A DNA stretch of 6,026 nt from Bacteroidota bacterium (lineage in GTDB: Bacteria; Bacteroidota; Bacteroidia; Chitinophagales; Chitinophagaceae). Positions 1-4,257 of this stretch are shown piece by piece; within the stretch, counting starts at the first letter, position 1, and the number at the start of each line of letters is the position of its first letter. The position numbers and the translations under genes are program-made. Below the pieces are notes generated by a model. That model was not told the DNA's origin and searched no databases. It saw only the letters and a program-made list of their open reading frames with translations. The DNA lies in NCBI GenBank assembly GCA_023436425.1, contig JAEZJD010000082.1, forward strand, positions 1 to 6,026. Reading direction: 5' to 3'.

Positions 1-608
1 GCTTCCAGTTCTTCAAATAACACGGGTTGACTATAGTCGAGGCGAAAGGATTGGCGGTGATAGCGACACGGTCCGTATTTTTTCAAAGCTTCCTGGTGCT
101 CTTTTGTTGCATAACCTTTGTTGGAAGCCCACTTGTATCGCTTGTATTTGTTGTGCAGTTGCTTCATGAAATCGTCGCGGTACGTTTTGGCTAAAATGCT
201 GGCTGCAGCAATGGACGCATATTGAGCGTCGCCATCAACAATGCATTTGTGCGGTACTCGTTTATACTTTGGAAAGCTGTTTCCGTCAATGATCAGCAGT
301 TGCGGCTTCGGTTCGAGTTGCTGAATAGCCATGTGCATGGCACGCATCGACGCACGATAAATATTGTACCGGTCAATTTTCTTGTTGCACATGCTTTGCA
401 CCGCCCACGCTATCGCTGATTCTTCAATAATCGGTCGCAACTCGTAACGCTGTTCTTCGGTAAGTTGCTTGCTGTCGTTTAGAAATGGATGTGAAAAGTC
501 TTTTGGCAAAATAACAGCCGCAGCATACACCGGCCCTGCGAGGCATCCGCGTCCGGCTTCGTCGCAGCCGGCTTCAAGCAGTTCTTCCTGGAAATATGGG
601 AGCAACAT
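1..608 (-). CDS. rnhB: Ribonuclease HII, 3' end cut by window edge
   Basis: Cytoplasmic endonuclease that cleaves the RNA strand of RNA-DNA hybrids and removes single ribonucleotides misincorporated into DNA. Read on the minus strand, the frame is open from the ATG at 608-606 to the left edge (202 full codons). The N-terminal motif GCDEAGRGCLAGPV carries the first catalytic acidic pair (D16, E17). LLIIDGN holds D108, and VDGDAQYASIAAASILAK holds D127, the expected third and fourth metal-binding carboxylates, followed by the family's conserved ASILAK helix. A YHRQSFR segment near residues 183-189 is also typical. Family members of about 200 residues are usual, so only a few C-terminal residues should be missing. 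The start is firm: reading upstream in frame meets a stop (TGA) with no intervening ATG. No Shine-Dalgarno is visible. It is transcribed away from the cytochrome gene at 755 and has no apparent functional tie to it. Confidence 0.96.
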   Translation of the reverse strand, partial: MLLPYFQEELLEAGCDEAGRGCLAGPVYAAAVILPKDFSHPFLNDSKQLTEEQRYELRPIIEESAIAWAVQSMCNKKIDRYNIYRASMRAMHMAIQQLEPKPQLLIIDGNSFPKYKRVPHKCIVDGDAQYASIAAASILAKTYRDDFMKQLHNKYKRYKWASNKGYATKEHQEALKKYGPCRYHRQSFRLDYSQPVLFEELE

Positions 609-623
609 AGGTTTGAACAGCCC

Positions 624-654
624 CGAAATTACTGGTCACAACAGAAAAAAGAAA
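624..654 (-). promoter_or_regulatory. Candidate Bacteroidota-type promoter of rnhB
   Basis: On the minus strand, TTTC (654-651) is followed after 19 bp by TAATTTCG (631-624). This differs by one base in each element from the Bacteroidota consensus TTTG-(about 19)-TAnnTTTG. Transcription would begin about 10 bases before the rnhB ATG. The match is imperfect and rests on pattern reading alone. Confidence 0.35.
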
Positions 655-693
655 TGCTTTTTGAAAGTTGTGAATAAGTTTTACAGCACTCAT

Positions 694-720
694 ATTCCAT
701 CAATTTGACATACATGGAAT
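694..720. repeat. 7-bp inverted repeat upstream of the TsdA-like gene (possible operator)
   Basis: ATTCCAT (694-700) and ATGGAAT (714-720) are perfect reverse complements separated by 13 bp, ending 34 bp before the cytochrome start. The spacer contains TTTG (704-707), which could serve as the -33 element of that gene's promoter, so a dimeric regulator bound here would be well placed. A chance dyad of this size in a gap this long is not very unlikely. Confidence 0.35.
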
Positions 721-738
721 TGAAATGGCGTAACTTAG
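704..738 (+). promoter_or_regulatory. Weak promoter candidate for the TsdA-like gene
   Basis: TTTG (704-707) is followed after 23 bp by TAACTTAG (731-738), one base off the TAnnTTTG -7 consensus of Bacteroidota. The spacer is a little long. The overlapping TTGACA (705-710) matches the enterobacterial -35 box, but no good -10 box follows at 17 bp. Initiation here would give a leader of about 10 nt before the ATG at 755. Confidence 0.3.
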
Positions 739-754
739 AAGAGACCTTTTCCTC

Positions 755-1744
755 ATGCGTTTTCTGGAATCATCATGGTGTCCTATTTGCCTCGGCATTA
801 TTGTGACGATTGTCATCGCTGCTACTATTGTTTCGGGCAAAACAAAGGTGATGGGAGCAACATATACTCGTCCCTTCAACGAAAGCGAAGAATGGATACC
901 TCCTTCGGAAGCGCAAATTCCTGCAACGGCTGAAGGAGATGAAATCCGCTATGGCAAAGAGCTCATTGTGAATACATCAAAGTACCTCGGACCAAAAGGA
1001 ATTATTGCAGCGAAATCAAATGGCATGAATTGCCAGAATTGCCATTTAAATGCCGGTCGTCAAAATTTCGCAAATCCATTTTCAGCAGCTGCATCCACTT
1101 ACCCCAAATACCGGGACAGAAGCGGACGAGTGGAATCGCTGCAGTTCAGGGTAAATGAATGTATGGAACGCAGCATGAACGGCACACCTCTCGACAGCAC
1201 AAGCGAAGAAATGAAAGCAATGGTGGCTTACCTAAAGTGGATAGGCAATGACGTTCCAAATGGTTTTAAACCGATAGGTGCCGGCGTTGAAGAACTGCCT
1301 TTTTTAAGCCGGGCTGCAGATCCGATTAAAGGCAATCAGGTATACGTAGCGAAGTGCGAACGATGCCATGGTCCAAACGGCGAAGGGTTGATGGCTGCGG
1401 ATTCTACGGCTTACACATACCCTCCGCTGTGGGGTGGGCATAGTTACAATATAAGTGCAGGTCTGTTCAGGTTGTCGCGACTTGCCGGTTTTATAAAAAA
1501 CAACATGCCTTTTGGTGTTTCGAAGTCTAATCCGGAACTAAACACTGAACAAGCCTGGGATGTAGCAGCATACATCGTATCGCGTCCCCGACCGGAAAAG
1601 TTTTTTTCTTACGATTGGAAGAAAATAGAAAAGAAACCGGTGGATTATCCATTTGGGCCCTTTGCTGATAATTTTTCAACAGCCCAGCACAAGTACGGTC
1701 CGTTTGGTGTGATAAAAGATGCCCTAAAAAAATTTTCTAAATAA
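755..1744 (+). CDS. tsdA: Diheme cytochrome c, TsdA-like thiosulfate dehydrogenase
   Basis: Probable periplasmic or membrane-anchored diheme c-type cytochrome (329 aa) interconverting thiosulfate and tetrathionate. A hydrophobic segment at about 11-27 acts as an uncleaved anchor or signal peptide; it carries unusual cysteines, C9 and C12. The first heme site is CQNCH (93-97), continuing as HLNAG as in TsdA. The segment NECMERSMNG (134-143) matches the TsdA signature in which a cysteine (here C136) is the rare axial thiolate ligand of heme 1, with S140 nearby. The second heme site is CERCH (201-205). FIKNNMPFG (246-254) offers K248 and M251 as candidate sixth ligands of heme 2. AWDVAAYIVSRPRP (267-280) is the usual cytochrome c C-terminal helix. 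The Cys ligand separates it from ordinary diheme cytochromes and oxidase subunit III. Reaction direction cannot be read from sequence. No tsdB electron-acceptor gene is adjacent. No Shine-Dalgarno is present; the start is the ATG just before the hydrophobic segment. Confidence 0.85.
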   Translation: MRFLESSWCPICLGIIVTIVIAATIVSGKTKVMGATYTRPFNESEEWIPPSEAQIPATAEGDEIRYGKELIVNTSKYLGPKGIIAAKSNGMNCQNCHLNAGRQNFANPFSAAASTYPKYRDRSGRVESLQFRVNECMERSMNGTPLDSTSEEMKAMVAYLKWIGNDVPNGFKPIGAGVEELPFLSRAADPIKGNQVYVAKCERCHGPNGEGLMAADSTAYTYPPLWGGHSYNISAGLFRLSRLAGFIKNNMPFGVSKSNPELNTEQAWDVAAYIVSRPRPEKFFSYDWKKIEKKPVDYPFGPFADNFSTAQHKYGPFGVIKDALKKFSK

Positions 1745-1770
1745 AAAAGCAGGCTGCCAGTGCAACCTGC
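1743..1770 (-). terminator. Rho-independent terminator for the Tat-exported DsrE-like gene
   Basis: Bases 1749-1770 form a hairpin: GCAGG pairs with CCTGC, then one C/A mismatch, then TGC pairs with GCA around a CAGT loop. On the minus strand it is followed directly by six T residues (1748-1743), a classic intrinsic terminator for the gene ending at 1793. The T-run overlaps the TAA stop codon of the convergent cytochrome gene. On the plus strand no U-run follows the hairpin, so it would stop that transcript less efficiently. Confidence 0.7.
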
Positions 1771-1792
1771 ATTCAATATTTCTCAGCTTATT

Positions 1793-2488
1793 TTACACGG
1801 AAACATATGCTGCACCATACTCCTGTGCACGTGTCACGCCCCACACACCCGATGGCAGCACTTTAACACCCGGAAGCAAGCCCGCCTCCCACTCTTTTTT
1901 AATATCCGCAGCATTCATTTTCATTGCATCAGCAGCGGCTGCGCTGTAAACGGTAAGCGCAACGTTGCAAACGCCAAATAAAACGCCGCTTTCCTGCAAT
2001 TCATTAATTCCGATTTGAACAGGACCTACACCTGGCACTTTGAAATCGTCCGCTTTAGGTTTATAAAACGCATTGCGAACTGCAGCTTGCTGCGTCATGG
2101 GATCATCTGCTTTGAACATTTTCCCAAAGGAGTACTTCGACCAAAGTCCGTCCTGCATGGCATAGGGAATCGCTTCGTGACGAAGAACTACTACGGCTGC
2201 CATGTCCTGTGGTTTGCTGCCGGTCATTTCGTTTGTCATCAAGTAAATACGAGGCCATGCAAAGGGCATAATACCTCTGGACTCGGTGACGTCAAAAACA
2301 GCTTTGTGTTTTTTCGATTTTATTTGGCTGATCCATGCATCTGCATCATCAGCGTATTTTTTGCTTTCGTAAGGGTTGGCGAGTGATTGAAGCGGAGTGG
2401 CTAAAGACCCGACGCTTATTGCTGCGGCTCCCGTAGCCAAAGTGCCGAGAAAATTCCGGCGCGAAGTGCTCGTGTCGTTGATTGACAT
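1793..2488 (-). CDS. Tat-exported DsrE-like protein
   Basis: Predicted exported protein of 231 aa with a DsrE/DsrF-like (sulfur carrier) fold; exact function unknown. The N-terminus has a twin-arginine signal, TSRRNFLGTLA (8-18, arginines 10-11), then an Ala/Gly-rich hydrophobic stretch and a likely cleavage site near residue 37 (SLANP). This motif fixes the start at 2488; the frame stays open for 33 more codons, but that would bury the signal. The mature part has a first strand (KAVFDVTES, 62-70), a helix and strand (DMAAVVVLRHEAIPYAM, 95-111), then VLFGVCNVAL (169-178) with C174 where DsrE-family proteins carry their reactive cysteine. It ends in LLPGVKVLPSGVWGVTRAQEYG (204-225). The end aligns with the smaller protein encoded divergently at 2640, so the two are paralogues; this one has an extra stretch at about 114-160. 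Tat export of a DsrE-fold protein implies folding before export. Confidence 0.8.
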   Translation of the reverse strand: MSINDTSTSRRNFLGTLATGAAAISVGSLATPLQSLANPYESKKYADDADAWISQIKSKKHKAVFDVTESRGIMPFAWPRIYLMTNEMTGSKPQDMAAVVVLRHEAIPYAMQDGLWSKYSFGKMFKADDPMTQQAAVRNAFYKPKADDFKVPGVGPVQIGINELQESGVLFGVCNVALTVYSAAAADAMKMNAADIKKEWEAGLLPGVKVLPSGVWGVTRAQEYGAAYVSV

Positions 2489-2526
2489 AAAGAAGATTTT
2501 GGTTGTTATTAAAAAAAGAACTGATA

Positions 2527-2555
2527 TTAAGGTACGAAAAGTAATCACCGACAAA
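2527..2555 (-). promoter_or_regulatory. Candidate promoter of the Tat-exported DsrE-like gene
   Basis: On the minus strand TTTG (2555-2552) lies 17 bp before TACCTTAA (2534-2527), which keeps TA and TT of the TAnnTTTG element but misses its last two bases. A start a few bases downstream would give a leader of roughly 30 nt, placing initiation after the discarded N-terminal extension and supporting the ATG at 2488. Confidence 0.35.
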
Positions 2556-2600
2556 AATTTTTTATGGCTCAGGTAAAAAAAGATCAATAAAAAAGTCAGG

Positions 2601-2619
2601 AAAGTTTTTCGTAAACTTT
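2601..2619. repeat. 7-bp inverted repeat before the Sec-exported DsrE-like gene
   Basis: AAAGTTT (2601-2607) and AAACTTT (2613-2619) form a perfect dyad with a 5-base TTCGT spacer, 20 bp before the ATG at 2640. It may be an operator in the divergent promoter region or a small hairpin in the 5' leader. It is AT-rich, so stability is low and chance occurrence is possible. Confidence 0.3.
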
Positions 2620-2639
2620 ACATACCTAAAATCAACGAT

Positions 2640-3053
2640 ATGAAGCTGCTTTTTACCGCTGTCTTCCTAATTTTTTCTGCATCGGTTTTGCAGGCGCAGA
2701 ATGCTCCTTATAATGTGGTGTTTGATCTTACAAGCAAAGACACCAATGACCACAAAATGGTTATCAGGTGGTTAAACGAAATTTCCCAGGGAAGGCCTGA
2801 TGCAAAGCTGGAGGTTGTGCTTTATGGTCAATCGCTGGATATGATCCGAAAGGATAAATCGATTGTTGGCCCGGCAATACAGCAATTGACAGAAAACAAA
2901 AATGTGGCAGTGAAAGTTTGCGCTGCTGCCATGAAGAAATACAACATCACGGCGGCAGACCTACTGCCCGGAGTAACTATTGTACCCGATGGCATTTACG
3001 AGATTATCAGCAGGCAAAAAGACGGTTGGGGCTACATAAAGGCAGCCCACTAG
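2640..3053 (+). CDS. Sec-exported DsrE-like protein, small
   Basis: Small exported protein of 137 aa, DsrE-like; probable periplasmic sulfur-handling or related role, not proven. Residues 1-19 form a Sec signal peptide (KLLFTAVFLIFSASVLQA) with likely cleavage after A19. The mature domain of about 118 residues shows YNVVFDLTS (24-32, first strand), a helix at 38-50, AKLEVVLYGQSLDMI (55-69, second strand and helix), VAVKVCAAAMKKYNI (89-103) with C94 as the only cysteine of the protein, and LLPGVTIVPDGIYEI (108-122) at the end. VFDLT, the cysteine strand, LLPGV and the closing Gln-x-x-Gly segment correspond in order to those of the Tat-exported protein encoded at 1793-2488. The ATG at 2640 is the natural start because it opens the signal peptide. 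No Shine-Dalgarno is visible. The gene lies 73 bp before heme A synthase on the same strand, so cotranscription is possible. Confidence 0.8.
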   Translation: MKLLFTAVFLIFSASVLQAQNAPYNVVFDLTSKDTNDHKMVIRWLNEISQGRPDAKLEVVLYGQSLDMIRKDKSIVGPAIQQLTENKNVAVKVCAAAMKKYNITAADLLPGVTIVPDGIYEIISRQKDGWGYIKAAH

Positions 3054-3085
3054 TGAAAAGAGATTGGGTGTTTCCGTTTGCGCAG

Positions 3086-3118
3086 TTGCTTCTGCAATGC
3101 CTGCGGCGGTTACCTTTG
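3086..3118 (+). promoter_or_regulatory. Candidate promoter close to the heme A synthase start
   Basis: TACCTTTG (3111-3118) is a perfect match to the Bacteroidota -7 consensus TAnnTTTG. A weak -33 element (TTGC, 3086-3089) lies 21 bp upstream; a full TTTG occurs at 3077-3080 but 30 bp away. Initiation six to seven bases after the -7 element would fall at about 3125, only a base or two before the ATG at 3127, giving a nearly leaderless mRNA. Confidence 0.4.
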
Positions 3119-3126
3119 CACTGCCA

Positions 3127-4221
3127 ATGAAAATTGTAAATGAGCGCAACCAAAGCAAACCAGTTGCAGTGTGGTTGCTGGCAGGAGTTTTCCTGATTAT
3201 TGTTCAAATTATTTTAGGAGGAATCACCCGTCTCACAGATTCAGGACTTTCCATCACAGAGTGGCAGCCGATACTTGGAACTATTCCGCCCACTTCACAT
3301 GCAGAATGGCAGAAAGCATTTGACGAGTACAAGCAAATAGCACAGTTCAAACATCTTCATTCTTATTTTACTCTAGAAGATTTCAAATCAATTTATTTCT
3401 GGGAGTGGTTTCACCGGGTGTGGGGCAGATTAATTGGCGTAGTTTTTCTCATTCCCTTTATCATTTTTTTGTTTACCAAAAGCTTCAGCAAAGAAATGGT
3501 GAAGCCATTGCTGATTTTATTTTTGCTCGGCGGCTTGCAGGGACTAATCGGCTGGATTATGGTGCAAAGCGGTTTAAATGATGAGAATTTGTATGTGAGC
3601 CACATCCGCCTCGCAATCCATTTCATTGTAGCGCTGGTGTTGCTTGTTTACACGTTTTGGTTTGCGCTGCAACTGCTTATTCAACCGAATCAACAGTTTG
3701 AAAACACGAGTGCGAAAAACTTCTTACTTATTTTAATTGGTTTGCTCGTGCTGCAACTTGTTTATGGAGCTTTTATGGCAGGATTGCGAGCTGCAACATC
3801 GGCACCGACATGGCCTTCGATCAACGGACAATATTTTCCTGACCTCCGGGGCGGTTATACTGGTCGTAAGGAAAGCTTTGCTTCGTCGCTCGTGAACAAT
3901 CCGATCGCTGTTCACTTTATACACCGAAACCTCGCGTACATCATTTCCGTTCTCATCATTGTTTGGACGTTTCTGCTAAAATCTGCGAAAGGAGGTAAAC
4001 TGTTTTTATGGGGCAAATGGCTCCCGTTCGTACTTGTTCTTTTGCAGGTGTTGCTCGGCATCTTTGCGGTGCTCACAAGTCCAACGAAAGTGCCGCAGAA
4101 GTGGGGGCAATTCGAATGGTTTGCATTGCTGCACCAGTTCGTTGCCATGCTGCTGTTGTTATCGCTTGTGTTTTCATTTTATCTTATGCAGCGAAAAACG
4201 AGTCTAAATTTTCTTACATAA
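3127..4221 (+). CDS. ctaA: Heme A synthase, COX15/CtaA family
   Basis: Integral inner-membrane enzyme that oxidises the C8 methyl of heme O to a formyl group, making heme A for aa3-type cytochrome oxidases. The protein is 364 aa, the normal family size, with about eight membrane segments (about 13-31, 99-117, 127-147, 159-184, 198-221, 263-284, 297-316, 334-354). Family signatures: GGITRLTDSGLSITEWQPI (31-49), IYFWEWFHRVWGRLIG (89-104) with H96, the VSHIRLAIHF pair H159/H165, FMAGLRA (216-222), VHFIHR with H263/H266, and LLHQF with H336. These histidines are the expected heme ligands. The protein has no cysteine, so it lacks the external-loop Cys pair of the Bacillus-type enzymes. The ATG at 3127 is preferred; the frame extends to an ATG at 3064, but the extra 21 residues are not typical and a -7-like box falls within them. 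It may be co-expressed with the gene at 2640. Confidence 0.94.
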   Translation: MKIVNERNQSKPVAVWLLAGVFLIIVQIILGGITRLTDSGLSITEWQPILGTIPPTSHAEWQKAFDEYKQIAQFKHLHSYFTLEDFKSIYFWEWFHRVWGRLIGVVFLIPFIIFLFTKSFSKEMVKPLLILFLLGGLQGLIGWIMVQSGLNDENLYVSHIRLAIHFIVALVLLVYTFWFALQLLIQPNQQFENTSAKNFLLILIGLLVLQLVYGAFMAGLRAATSAPTWPSINGQYFPDLRGGYTGRKESFASSLVNNPIAVHFIHRNLAYIISVLIIVWTFLLKSAKGGKLFLWGKWLPFVLVLLQVLLGIFAVLTSPTKVPQKWGQFEWFALLHQFVAMLLLLSLVFSFYLMQRKTSLNFLT

Positions 4222-4257
4222 TTGACCCACGTTTGATTTAGTAGTATTTTACGCCGA

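Noticed and set aside
222..708. Two plus-strand open frames (222-419 and 469-708)
   Set aside because: The first is wholly antisense to rnhB and the second is mostly so; neither gives a recognisable protein, while the minus-strand frame has all catalytic RNase HII motifs.
705..710. TTGACA as an enterobacterial -35 box
   Set aside because: No matching -10 box lies 16-18 bp downstream, and the rest of the window suggests a Bacteroidota-type promoter consensus.
1760..2386. Plus-strand open frames at 1760-1981 and 2015-2386
   Set aside because: Both are antisense to the Tat-exported DsrE-like gene; the translations look random, with many His, Cys and Arg residues and no domain pattern.
2489..2587. 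33-residue N-terminal extension of the Tat-exported protein (start at 2587)
   Set aside because: It would place a hydrophobic stretch ahead of the twin-arginine motif, which must be near the N-terminus; a promoter-like site also lies within this stretch.
2918..3207. Short frames over the DsrE-like / ctaA junction (2918-3130 plus; 2961-3158 and 3007-3207 minus)
   Set aside because: They overlap two well-supported genes in other frames or antisense and show no family features.
3988..4241. Perfect Shine-Dalgarno-like AAAGGAGGT (3988-3996) followed by an ATG at 4008 and a 77-codon frame inside ctaA
   Set aside because: The purine run encodes a Lys-Gly-Gly loop of CtaA, the nested translation is not protein-like, and genes here do not use Shine-Dalgarno sequences.
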